Shown here piece after piece: positions 30,661 through 40,314 of a stretch of DNA of 64,000 nt; positions within the stretch are counted from its first letter, which is position 1, and each line of letters starts with the position of its first letter. The position numbers and the translations under genes are program-made. The stretch comes from Rhynchopus sp. YZ270_cl-10. Lineage: Eukaryota > Euglenozoa > Diplonemea > Diplonemida > Diplonemidae. The notes under the pieces are model-generated. The model was not told the DNA's origin, made no database searches, and saw only the letters and a program-made list of their open reading frames with translations. The stretch is taken from positions 930,001 to 994,000 of the forward strand of contig OZ037899.1 in assembly GCA_964035575.1 (NCBI GenBank). The letters are read 5' to 3'.

Positions 30661-30756
30661 GAAATTGGGCCAAAATAAATTTTCAGAAAAGAAGAAGAAG
30701 CAACTGCTCACAACCTCCCTGATGGTAACCGTGTGCATGCCAATGAAGTGCTCTCT

Positions 30757-30850
30757 GGGGGGGTTCGATAACCCCGCGGAGAACCAGTGTCTTGCGTCCG
30801 ACGATGAACTCGAGGCGTTTTGCACTCTCAATTTCTCTTTCTTTAGTGTG
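30757..30850 (+). repeat. Dispersed repeat C
   Basis: Contains GGGGGGTTCGATAACCCCGC, CTTGCGTCC and GAGGCGTTTTGCACTCTCAA; an internal hairpin (GGGGTT/AACCCC) resembles that at 33384-33475. Confidence 0.6.
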
Positions 30851-30973
30851 TTTTGTGTGTTCCATTTTTTTTTTTTTTTGTTGTGGTCTCTACAACTGAA
30901 AGCAGGGAGGGAGGGAATTCAATTTCCCCTTCTGAGCATTAGTCAATCATTTTACCTCTCCCTTTCGCACCAA

Positions 30974-31012
30974 AAGGTACACCTGTCACGAGAGGGCTGT
31001 ATTTCAAATGCA
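30974..31012 (+). repeat. Repeat A, 3' part only
   Basis: AAGGTACACCTGTCACGAGA then GGGCTGTATTTCAAATGC. Confidence 0.5.
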
Positions 31013-31119
31013 AAACTTTTGTTTTTTTTCTCTACCCCAACCAGGGCACTAGCTAGACTTTTTTTTTCCCGTTTTTTTGCGGTTTTGCGGTTTCAAAAAT
31101 TTTTTTGCACGGCGACAAA

Positions 31120-31977
31120 CAGGGCTATTTCTAAAAACCTGTCCTTGTCCCTGATTTTTGGAAAATGAAAGTTGCCAAAAAATTTGCACGGGGCTTATAT
31201 ACAGGGCTGCCAAAAAAATTGCACGTACTACAGTACTTACAGAGAGGGGGGTGAGGGGCTTTCTGCTTGAAGAAAGTTGCCGATTTTTTTTGTGTCGGAA
31301 AGTTTTCTTCCAGATTGTGCAAGACACGGGGTTTTTGATATTTTCTGAAAAAACAGAGAGGGCGCACCAGGCCGCATGCCGGAGGTGCTATGAGGGAGTT
31401 TCTTAGAAAACTTGTTCTCTACACTAACATCACACTGGCACCGTACTCATTTTAACAAAAACCAAGAACTTGCCCAATTCTGCAAATTGACCCCACCACA
31501 GAACGGACGGATTCCGGAAATGCAAATGCCGGTGTTTTCGCGCATTTTCATGTTTCAGCATCTGGGAGAGAAAATCTGGGTTGTGGGATTTACCTTGGCC
31601 CCTTTACCTTACACTCATTTTGACCAAAACCAAGAACTTGGCCATTTCTGCAAATTGACCCCACCACAGTGCGGACAGATTCCGGAAATGCCAGTATGTT
31701 TGGGGCTGAAAAATTTTCAGGGTAAAATTTTTTTGAGCAGCATTTTTTGGCCGAAAATGGGCCCCACGTATAAGCAACCGGGCTCATATTTTCAAAAATT
31801 TAAGTGGTCAAAAAATTGTCCAATTTTCGAGATTGACCCCACCACTGCACGGGTGGAGCCCAAAAATGCAAATAAGGACGTTTTTGGCACAAAATAAATC
31901 TGCCAAAAAAATTGTGTCCCGGATTGGATTTTGGACCCCCCGGACCCCATATTTAGAAATAGCCCTGGCGACAAACT
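31120..31977. mobile_element. Inner hAT-like element nested in the outer one
   Basis: 858 bp, starting CAGGGCTATTTCTAAA and ending TTTAGAAATAGCCCTG, a perfect 16-bp inverted repeat. Flanked by the exact 8-bp direct repeat GCGACAAA (31112-31119 and 31978-31985). It carries no coding region but contains three diverged tandem units of about 175 bp. Its perfect target duplication within the outer element shows it inserted later. Confidence 0.93.
31437..31960 (+). repeat. Three tandem ~175-bp units inside the inner hAT element
   Basis: Units start near 31437, 31612 and 31791. They share CCAAGAACTTG, GCAAATTGACCCCACCAC, GGATTCCGGAAATGC and TTTTGG. The third is the most diverged. The reverse complement of one unit recurs at 61232-61320. 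Confidence 0.8.
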
Positions 31978-33383
31978 AAGGGAAAACACACGAATGAGGG
32001 ACGGGGAGATTTTGGGAAGGGGTTATTTACAGGGCATTTTTTACGGGGCTAAACCCGACTGACCCGTGGTGTAATATCCTGCCAACTTCATTGCATGTAT
32101 CAGAATGCTTCTGTGCGTGAGCATGTGTTGTCGCATGGTCTGCACAGCTTCCGACGTTTGCACATACTCCCCCCAGTCTCCCGTTTGCTGTCAACCATTC
32201 TATCACATACTCCTCCATGTCCGCGGTGGCACGCCGGCTCACTAAGCTCTGACTTAATCTCCCTGATCGTGGACCACCCCTCTACCTGAATCGATTGCAT
32301 TTTCGGTTGCAAAATGCAACTGTCCAAATTGCAAGGGGATTCCCGAAGACATTGTAAAATAATAAATGGCGCCGCAGGCAAAAAAAATTAGGGTACGGTG
32401 TAAAGATGCCGGTTTTACACCAGAGTCACTCAACAAACCCCTTTTTTGCGAAGCAAAAAAGGAAAATGGCGCCGCAGGCAAAAAAAAATATGGGTTAACT
32501 CCGCGAGCGAAGCGAGCGGAAATTTTTTTGGGGTGTACTTCCGTGAGCGCAGCGAGCAGAAAAAAATTAAGGTTCTATCATGCCAGTCATCTGGGGGTCG
32601 GGCGAGGGGGCCGAACAGTGCCCAAAACCCCCCACATTTTTTTTTCTTCTGCCCCGAGATTTTCCGTTTTTTTTTTTTTTTTTTTCCGCCAAACCGCAAA
32701 ACCGGGGTTTTGCGGTTTTGAAACCGCAAAAAAGCCCCTAGCTAGTGCCCTGACCCCAACCATCTGCCCCCCTTTCTGCCCCCCTTTTCGATCGAACACA
32801 GTTTTTTTTTAGTTCCGCGCTACACTTCTTCGTCGATTTACTCAAAAAAAAAAAAAAATAGCCTCGTTTCGATCTGAGTGCATGGCAATGGTTAGTTCCC
32901 TTTGCCCTATCTGTTCTCTTTTGCTTTTGCTTTTGCTTTTTTTTTTTTTTTTTGCTTTGGAGAACCAGTTCCACCTTGCGTCCGGTGTTATGGTGAGGTG
33001 TTTCCACTGTTTAGCCTCTCTTTTTGCGTTCAAAAAAAATCAAAAAAAAATAAAAAAATGTTAAAATGAGGTGCTGAACGACGGTCTCAACTTCACGTGT
33101 CTTTATTCCTCCCTTTTTTTCTTTTTTTATATTTTTCCACTTCACGTATTCCTCTACTATTCCCACAGTGCCTGCGTACGCAGAATGGCGCTTCAAACCC
33201 ATCGTGGAAAAGGTGTAGCGTGTCCTTTTTGACCCAATCATCTGCCACGTTGTTTTTTTTTCTTTCTTTCTTTATCTGACAACTCGATTACCGAAAAATG
33301 GTTCATCTCACATCAACCGTTATTTTTTTCTCTTTTCTCTCTGGGGGGAAATGACTGTGTGTCTGCTGTACAGTTTCCCTCCC

Positions 33384-33475
33384 AACACTCCAGGGGGTGG
33401 TTTCGATATTTGATAACCCGCGGGAGTGTCAGTGCCTGCGTTTCTGGCGTTTGCACTATCAACTTCATCCCAAGC
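33384..33475 (+). repeat. Dispersed repeat C
   Basis: TTCGATATTTGATAACCCGC then GGGAGTGTCAGTGCCTGCGT and GGCGTTTGCACTATCAACTT. Confidence 0.65.
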
Positions 33476-34063
33476 ATCTAGAGTCGGTTTAGTGCATGAG
33501 TTTCGTTTCTTTGTTTTTTTTTTTTGTTCTGTATTTTTCTGCTTTATACCCTTTCGTACCATAGATCTAACAACAGAAAGGGGGGGTTTTTGGTGTGCTG
33601 TGGGTGGGGAGAATTCCAACAGGAGAACCACGGTAGCTCCGGATTTTAAAAAACAAGTAATTGCTATCGGAGGGGGGAAAAAATATGGGGTGTGCATGTG
33701 GATATGGGGGGAACCCACGCTCCTGGAACTCCACCCTGTAGAAATAATCTACGCATCGTGTTATCACATTTTCAAAGTAAATTAGAATTGTATTTTTTTT
33801 TTTAAATGGGGTTGGGTAGGTGGGTGGGGCACACTCCTTTTATGTACAGGCCCTTCCTCTCTTGTGCACCGTTGTGATCAACTTCACTTTTGTTGCTGAG
33901 AAGGTATTTTTGATTTATTGGTGTGGCTGAAGGGGGGAGTGATTCGCACTTTTTTTTGCGAACTTCTTGCGCACTTTTCTTGCACAATATTTTGAGGTCT
34001 GATTCGCACTTCTTGCGCCCCTTCCATTCAGCCACACTAATAACTTATTGTATTTTTTTCAGA

Positions 34064-34165
34064 TGTAAACCACAAAATGGATTGTAGGACAGCATGGTTG
34101 GGTGTCCCCGGTACACCCGATCATGCACCAAGGTACACTGTTCACGAGAGGGCTTTGTATTTCAA
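34064..34165 (+). repeat. Dispersed repeat A, full copy
   Basis: AGATGTAAACCACAAAATGG start, GGTTGGGTGTCC, ACCAAGGTACACTGTTCACG, AGAGGGCTTTGTATTTCAAC end. Followed 30 bp later by repeat B, the reverse of the order at 17783-17945. Confidence 0.85.
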
Positions 34166-34194
34166 CTCTACTTTTCTCTCTCTCTCTTTATGTA

Positions 34195-34240
34195 AGGTGA
34201 CTAAGCACAGAGAGGCTTAGGGTCATCTTATAATCTTTTC
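34195..34240 (+). repeat. Dispersed repeat B
   Basis: GGTGACTAAGCACAGAGAGG then CTTAGGGTCATCTTATAATC and a pyrimidine run. Confidence 0.8.
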
Positions 34241-34799
34241 TTATATTCTCTCTTCCTCGCTCAAGCACTATTCTGCAACCTTCACACCACATGCCCCCCC
34301 CCTTTTTTTTTTCCACGACTAAGCACAGTAAAACCTACAAAAAACCCCCCTTTTTTTTGTGTGCGCGCCACTCCACTCAGTTAAACTATCAACGCCCTCC
34401 ATTTTTTCTTCCAACTTCACTTTTTTACGCCATTTGCTTTGAAACCCCCACATTGCCCAAGTATATACCCCCCCCAGAAGGCGTTTTGCTTCATCCTTTT
34501 GTTTATCCTGTTCGGTTCTTTCTTTTAGCAGATGTGTGGACGCACCCAGCCATATTCATCTTACGCCTATCACCTTTTGGTCCTGCAGCGCCTTTGCTTT
34601 CGTGAAGAGAACATAGCGCAATCCCCCACCCCAGGACATTCAGTGCTCGATATGAGAATACGTATTTTTTGTTGGTCTTTTTTTTGTGTAGGCACGGTAC
34701 GCAGCATTTCAGATATCTTCAGTTTCCAAAAAAAAACGGGAAAATCATAGTTTTTTTGAAGATTTTTTGGGCCATAACTTCGCGGAAACTCTGCATTTT

Positions 34800-34908
34800 T
34801 TGAGCTTGACCGAGCTGCGTTTTAGTACGTTTTCAACTATTTTTTTTTGTGCTTTCATCCGGATACAGTCGGAGGTGCCTGCATTAGTAACTACCATTTT
34901 TTCTATCT
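34800..34908 (+). repeat. Repeats D and E in tandem
   Basis: TTGAGCTTGACCGAGCTGCG..TAGTACGTTTTCAACTA (D) followed by ATCCGGATACAGTCGGAGGT and GCCTGCATTAGTAACTACC (E), each ending in a T-rich run. Confidence 0.45.
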
Positions 34909-35488
34909 GTGTGTGAACGAAAGGCACAATCATCTTTTCAAGTTTTCTTTTCTGAAGGGAGGGGAAGGGAGGTCTTGATAGGGTGCACAAAAAGTGCATA
35001 CATCACTCAAATTTTTTTAGATCAAGGTTCCATCTTGCATCACGGATCAACCGTTTCCCCCCCGCTCCCCCTGTGTGTGTTCAGTGTTCAGTTTTCAGTT
35101 TTAGTATTTTGTTTCCCCCCCCTTCCACTCTGTTACTTCCTGTGTGTGTGTGTGTTTTTTTTTAAACCCTGTAGGCTTTCCGTGCTTTCTTTTTTTAATA
35201 GAAGGTGTGCGAATTTAATTCTGCGGGTTTATTGAACGTGAGCGAGGTCGGTTCATCTTATAGTTCCAAAGATTTCTCTTCTTTTAAAGATGTATGTGTG
35301 CGTGTGAGAGGTACATTCATCTTTTCCAAAAAGATTTCTTTTATTCTGAATGAATTTAAATTTTATTCTTTTTTGTTCAAAATTCTGTTTTGTTTTTTTT
35401 TTTTTCAAAAGGGGTTTTTTTCACCCAGTCCGCGTGCTATCCAACAACCAAAAAAAAGAGGGGGCGGTGCCGTAAAAGTGTTTAGAAG

Positions 35489-35536
35489 AGTGGAGCACGT
35501 TCTAGGGTGGCTACACTAATACAACCAAGGTTTCAA
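35489..35536 (+). repeat. Dispersed repeat G
   Basis: AGTGGAGCACGTTCTAGGGT then GGCTACACTAATACAACCAA; nearly identical to 63746-63794, 28 kb away. Confidence 0.8.
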
Positions 35537-35689
35537 GAGAAACCAAAAGAACCTTCGGGGTGCTATTGAGTAGAACCCACCAAGGTGGGGGTGATTCGTC
35601 AAGACAAAATGACCTAGCTGTTCCCCACGTACACCCGATTTGTTTTTTTTGCCTTTCCAATGTCATTCCGATACTCTGTTTTTATTGCT

Positions 35690-36151
35690 GACACAACCGT
35701 GGTTCAAGAAGGGGTGTTGCCTCCTAGCGTTCACACCCCCTCCACATCCTCGGGAGAGACAACACCGAAACCTGTCAAGAGAAGAGAAGCCCAGATCAAC
35801 CAGCTTCGTGCATGTCTTTTTCCTCAGCACAGGAGTCAATGGACTGGGCCAGATACATACAGTACGTTCCTCACCTTATCTCACATGATGTTTATAGCAC
35901 AAAAGACTAGAGTCTCCGATGCTTGGGTGAAACCCACCTTTGCAGTTGATCGATACGGTGCCTTCGATGCACAACACTCTGACGCTTTGTGGATTGCAGC
36001 CTTTCGGGTCAATCAAGACCCACACATCCGACCACGCCCAGATCAACCAGCTTCGTGCAATGTCTTTTTCCTCAGCACAATCAAGACCATCCAACGTTAC
36101 ACAACCGTGGTTCAAGAAGGGGGTGTTGCCTCCTCGCACCTTCACACCTCC
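35690..36151 (+). repeat. Duplicated segments upstream of the RING gene
   Basis: Two blocks each occur twice: ACACAACCGTGGTTCAAGAA (35690 and 36098) and GCCCAGATCAACCAGCTTCG (35788 and 36038, each continuing into CTTTTTCCTCAGCACA). The order is block1-block2 then block2-block1, as if an ancestral tandem array had been rearranged. Confidence 0.75.
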
Positions 36152-36264
36152 GCACAATGCACCCCTTCCTCCATTACACACACACCCTCCTCCACTACAT
36201 GCACACTACCGTCCACAGAAGCCCGGTGCTTTTTCATTTTTTTTCAGCCACACCATTTTTCTCT

Positions 36265-38532
36265 ATGGATTTGACGGAGTGTACGACATGTTTCGAGCGT
36301 TTTTCGGATGAGGCCCAGCCACAGATATTTGCGTTTCCTGCACAGAATGGAGTGCGGGTGTGCCAGCATATGTTTCATGCAAAGTGTCTTGATGAAGTGC
36401 ACGAGACACAGGAAGGCAATCAGCATTGCCCCGTCTGTCTACGTCAAACCGATGGGTACGTTACGCTGGTACCTTTTGGGGAGGATCCTGCGAGGTGGGT
36501 GCAGGATGCACAGCTGGAGAGTGTGATGAAGCGGAACACAGCGAAGGTGCTGCTGTGTGCAGTGGCCCCGTCGCCCCTGAGTGAGGAGGAGGTTGAGTAC
36601 ATCGTGCCGGAGCGTGAGGAGGATGTCGACAATGCGTCCACACTGCGTCGTGCATGCATGCTGAAGGTCGCAGCGCGTCTTGACCCGAGAGCACCGCTGT
36701 GCTGGTGGGTCACGCTTGGCAACACCTCTGGGCTGCTTAGGTCTGTCTCCGCCGATGCTGAAGCAAAGAAGCTCCTCGCGGTCGTTGCCTTCCCCGACGA
36801 CAAGAACTGGAGAGGCGACATGGCAGACCTGAAGGTCGCAGTCGACGGCGAGCTTGGCTGGCAGTGTACATCCTGCAACAGGGCGGAGAAGGTGCGCTCC
36901 GACACCTGCCCCTGCGGCAACGACATGTTCCTCCCTGCGTTCAACCCGGGTGATTGGGTGTCCCTCCCAGGGGCCACTTTGCTAGGTCCAGGGATCGTCA
37001 AATCATGTGCCCCAGGACTCCGGGTCGACTTCTTCGGTGATGCTGACAAGGAGCTGACAGCCGCGGAAGAGGGCATGCTACAGCATCTGGAGGAGCCGGG
37101 GTGGGCCTGTTGGGACTGCGGCGCAGTGTCCGACACGGTGCAGTGCAGCACGGGGGGCTGCGGCGGCAGCCTCGTGCGCTACCCAAAAGACACGCTGAAG
37201 GCGTGTGGTGATAACAAGATGTGGTGTCTCCTCGATCTGGAGTCAGTCGAATACTGCACAAACCAGAAGCGTGTCACCGCAACGTATTGTGGGCGCAACG
37301 GCAACGACGTCAAGATTCTCGCACACGAAGAACTCAGAGAACCAGAATGCAGGGTAGGTTCCTGGGTGCAGTTTGCAAACCCCGACACAGAGCCGACGCT
37401 TGGTTATGGAGGGGCTCTGGAGTTGCTTGTCAAGAAGGTGCCACATCTTCCTGGAATCGTGACTCAGAGCAGGACTCGGAAGAACGGCAGTGTTGGGGTG
37501 ATGGTGCAGTTCCCGCATGGTGAGTGGCGTGGTCATGCGAGCGACCTTGCGGTGTGCCTCTTCCAGGGTTGGGTGTGCGGCTGCAAGCAGCTGTGCCCGA
37601 CACTGCATTGCACACACTGCAACAGGACGTATACCTTCCTTAAAGACATCCTCAACGGTGCGGCGCTCAGGACTGCAGAACACCCAAGTGTACGCACGAA
37701 ACTCCCAGACCTCGAATCCCTCAACTTCTTCTTGACGAACGCACAGATGGAACGGAGCTTTGAGCGGGGCAGCCTGAAGCCTGTTGGGGCGACATTTCGA
37801 AATGTGCAGACAGACATGGAGGTGATTCCAAAATTGTGTGCATTTGAGCTGTCCTTGGCGCGCATTGATCTAGGCACCTGGGTGCTCGCTGTGGATGAGA
37901 AGCGGCACCCTGCAACAGGCATTGTCGTGGCAATGGATGAGGCTGCTGAAGGCCCCTTGGAGAATGTCTACACTGTGAAGTTCCCTAACGAGACTGTCGA
38001 CATGCCGGCAAAGCGTATAACCTTTGCGTTCCGCCAGCTGTGGCGCTGTGTGTGTGGGAAGAAGAACCGCAAGCAGAGTTGCTCCGGGAGCAACTGCATC
38101 CACACCTTTGAGACGCTGCAGATGGGACAGCACGTTGCTTTGGTGCCGCACGACAAGGTGCCCGAGGCAGGCTTTGGCACCTCCTTTGCAGGGGACGTAG
38201 GTGTGGTGCGGGGGTGCCGCCTTGTGCGCGAGGACATCTTCAGGCCGGGGCAGGTGCGGTACGTCATCGAGACGCCGTATGCAAAGAAGCTCACCTGTGT
38301 CAGCAAGGATCTGCGTCGTGTGGAAGACCCTGCCCCCGCAGGTCTCGGGGAAGGTGTTCAGGTGCGTGTCCGTCCCAATGTGATCCACCCCTTCCACAAA
38401 TGGGGTGCAGGAGTCCGCCACGGACACATCGGCTCTGTGTCGCATCTTCTCAAGGATGGTCTCCGTGCGCGTGTTGACTTTGCAGGGGGAGAGTGGCTCG
38501 CACTGCGGACGGAGCTGGAGGTAGTGGGGTAG
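36265..38532 (+). CDS. RING-H2 E3 ligase with KEG/HERC2-like repeats and zinc ribbons
   Basis: Single exon, 755 residues. Residues 6-54 are a RING-H2 finger (CTTC, CQHMFHAKC, CPVC), predicting E2 binding and ubiquitin ligase activity. The rest alternates beta-barrel repeats starting Gly-x-x-Val (GDWVSLPG near 229, GSWVQFAN 366, GTWVLAVD 538, GQHVALVP 621, GVQVRVRP 697) with four small Trp-x-Cys zinc-ribbon motifs (GWQCTSC near 198, GWACWDC 279, GWVCGC 435, LWRCVCG 592). The last repeat (WGAGVRHGHIGSV, VDFAGGEW, ELEVVG) is typical of the repeats of plant KEG and of HERC2/Mib proteins. There is no kinase, ankyrin or HECT domain. I chose ATG 36265 because it directly precedes the RING; the frame is open further upstream but that part is repeat-derived. 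Substrate unknown. Confidence 0.8.
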   Translation: MDLTECTTCFERFSDEAQPQIFAFPAQNGVRVCQHMFHAKCLDEVHETQEGNQHCPVCLRQTDGYVTLVPFGEDPARWVQDAQLESVMKRNTAKVLLCAVAPSPLSEEEVEYIVPEREEDVDNASTLRRACMLKVAARLDPRAPLCWWVTLGNTSGLLRSVSADAEAKKLLAVVAFPDDKNWRGDMADLKVAVDGELGWQCTSCNRAEKVRSDTCPCGNDMFLPAFNPGDWVSLPGATLLGPGIVKSCAPGLRVDFFGDADKELTAAEEGMLQHLEEPGWACWDCGAVSDTVQCSTGGCGGSLVRYPKDTLKACGDNKMWCLLDLESVEYCTNQKRVTATYCGRNGNDVKILAHEELREPECRVGSWVQFANPDTEPTLGYGGALELLVKKVPHLPGIVTQSRTRKNGSVGVMVQFPHGEWRGHASDLAVCLFQGWVCGCKQLCPTLHCTHCNRTYTFLKDILNGAALRTAEHPSVRTKLPDLESLNFFLTNAQMERSFERGSLKPVGATFRNVQTDMEVIPKLCAFELSLARIDLGTWVLAVDEKRHPATGIVVAMDEAAEGPLENVYTVKFPNETVDMPAKRITFAFRQLWRCVCGKKNRKQSCSGSNCIHTFETLQMGQHVALVPHDKVPEAGFGTSFAGDVGVVRGCRLVREDIFRPGQVRYVIETPYAKKLTCVSKDLRRVEDPAPAGLGEGVQVRVRPNVIHPFHKWGAGVRHGHIGSVSHLLKDGLRARVDFAGGEWLALRTELEVVG

Positions 38533-38853
38533 AAGGGTTGTGTGGTGAGGGTTTCGCACACATTTGCGTTCGTTCTGCAATGTGGTGTGTGTAGAGATCT
38601 TAACATATTTTTTTTGTACTTTTTCGACTTCTCTTTGAGAAGAAAAAAAACCCTTCTAGTTTGGTGAGAATTTAGAAAGCTAGCCCGTTTTTTTTTTTTT
38701 GATTGCTGAAGCACAGAGCGTACCCTCGTGGTGATGTCGATATAACAAAACATAACAGAACATTCAAGAATCTTGTGTGTTGTGTTTTCGTTCTTCATCA
38801 CTTTCTTCATCATATCCTGACAGTGTCTGTTTCATTTCTTCTTCTTCTTTTTC

Positions 38854-38893
38854 TGGTGACTAAGCACGAGAGGCTTATGATCTTATTAATTTC
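38854..38893 (+). repeat. Dispersed repeat B, diverged
   Basis: GGTGACTAAGCACGAGAGGC then TTATGATCTTATTAATTTC. Confidence 0.6.
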
Positions 38894-38983
38894 GGTAAGT
38901 AAATCTATGAGGTGATTTAGGTCAATCTTACCAAATTGCCCCAACGTTTTTCTATTTTTTTTTTTTTTTTAAAAGGGACATGT

Positions 38984-39167
38984 CATACTTCGTGGTCCGC
39001 CTGAGTTGAGACGGACTATGGCGGGCTTTGAAAGTCCGTCTCAGGTCCGCCCGAGTTTTGAGACGGACTCAGGCGGACTCGGGCCGAGTTCGCCTGAGTC
39101 GGTCTCAACTCGGGCGGGGTCTTGGTGGTATTTTTTTTTAGCGGACCCAGGCGGACCACGAAGTATG
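38984..39167. mobile_element. Foldback MITE-like element
   Basis: 184 bp. CATACTTCGTGGTCCGCCTG at the left end and its exact reverse complement at the right end. Flanks GACATGT and GACATGC suggest a 7-bp target duplication with one difference. The inside consists of GAGACGGACT / AGTCCGTCTC and related words, so much of it is self-complementary. Confidence 0.85.
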
Positions 39168-39384
39168 GACATGCTCTTAGAACCAAATCCATCGTACTAT
39201 GAATGTGCATATGAGGCACGTTCTTTCACATTTTCCCCATTTTTTAAGGGTCCTCTTTACGAGAAGCTTCGGTTCATCTGATACAACCCTAACCCATCTG
39301 ACTTTCCATGATTCTAGCAATTCAAATTGTCTTTTCTTGAGGCACACATAGGACTCAAATTTGCAACAAAAACAACAACAGAGA

Positions 39385-40314
39385 TATATCACTCATTCTC
39401 CGAAATTGCGTATCATTTTTCAGATTTTTCACTCACTCGACCCAGATGCATATTTTTTATCGTCCGACCCCGGAATTGAACGTTTCGAAACCGCGCTTTC
39501 AAAAGAAATAAAAATCTCAAAAAAATAAAAAAAATCTTTTTTCTGAAATCACCACGAGAGTTTTTACCTCCCACTCTCAGCAACAGGTGAGAAAAGGACA
39601 GATGCATAATTTTTTCTGAAAATACGCGGAATGGTGTTTCCGGACTCCAAACTTTTCAAAGAAAAAAAAATCGAGCATTTTAGTCAAAAAACTATTAAAT
39701 TAAATTGGCTCCATTGTATAATACCCATATATAGGGCAATTCGGGTGCAATTTGGGTGTAAAAATGGGGTTGGCTCCACCGAAACCTGGCTGACATATAG
39801 TATTTTTCCGGCGGAAAAAAATCGTCAGAATTGAGAGAATTGTTGAAAATAATTCCAAAGAAAAAAAAATCGGCAACTTTTGATAAAAACATTTTTTGTG
39901 GAATAAGTCACCGAAGACCACCCAAAAAGGGGTTTCTAACCTGATCTCTTAGGAAAGTATAGGGAATACCTGAAAACGCCCCCCTCTCCCAAAATCCTTT
40001 GCGATATGAAGAGAGGCATAAAAAAAATCGTCCGACCCCGGAATTGAACGTTTTCACACCCGATCTTTCAAAACAAAAAAAATTTTTTTTTTTCTGGGGC
40101 GCGAGAAATTAGTAGGATCCGCCCGTCAACTCACACAGACGTTTAATGACCTCGGGGTGCAATATTTTTTTGCAAAAAGGCGCGGAATGGCATTTCCGGA
40201 GCGATCTGAAAAAATTCCGGGGTCGGAGAATTTTTTTAGTGAAAAAATAGTCACTTTAAATTGGCTCCATGGTTGGTCACAAGTGATACGCAGTTTCGGA
40301 GAATGAGTGATATA
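39385..40314. mobile_element. 930-bp inverted-repeat element with internal direct repeat
   Basis: Begins TATATCACTCATTCTCCGAA and continues A-(T/C)-TGCGTATCA; the right end is the reverse complement. Inside, two related units of about 250 bp (39456-39725 and 40028-40280) share GTCCGACCCCGGAATTGAAC, CGCGGAATGG..TTTCCGGA and TTAAATTGGCTCCAT. TA at both edges could be the target duplication. No coding capacity. Class unknown. Confidence 0.75.

Larger units (their letters stand above)
31042..32752. mobile_element. Outer non-autonomous hAT-like element
   Basis: Begins CAGGGCACTAGCTAG and ends CTAGCTAGTGCCCTG, a 15-bp perfect terminal inverted repeat followed by imperfectly inverted GCGGTTTTGCGGTTTC-type sequence. 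Flanked on both sides by the 8-bp direct repeat ACCCCAAC (31034-31041 and 32753-32760). CAGGG ends and an 8-bp target duplication are the hAT hallmarks. Without the nested insertion it is about 845 bp. No intact transposase is present; minus-strand frames at 32027-32381 are Cys/His-containing and could be remnants. Its 3' third (32365-32640) recurs inverted in the MORN intron. Confidence 0.9.
29797..36264. other. 6.5-kb gene-free, element-rich spacer
   Basis: The largest gap in the window. It contains partial repeat A copies (29803-29850, 30974-31012), repeat G (30622-30660, 35489-35536), repeat C (30757-30850, 33384-33475), the nested hAT-like elements (31042-32752), a repeat A-B pair (34064-34240), repeats D and E (34800-34908) and a duplicated segment just upstream of the RING gene. 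No gene on either strand has coding-like composition or homology I can support. A 15-codon exon-like stretch lies near 33166-33225. Confidence 0.65.

Noticed and set aside
30757-30800. tRNA-like T-arm (GGGGTTCGATAACCCC)
   Set aside because: No A box, acceptor stem or anticodon arm fits around it, and the same motif recurs as part of dispersed repeat C.
32027-32381. Transposase gene on the minus strand of the outer hAT element
   Set aside because: Short interrupted frames with a few Cys and His; no hAT dimerisation region or catalytic motif can be recognised.
35989-36264. Upstream extension of the RING gene to an earlier start
   Set aside because: The upstream 92 codons run through duplicated spacer sequence. 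The RING begins six residues after the ATG at 36265.
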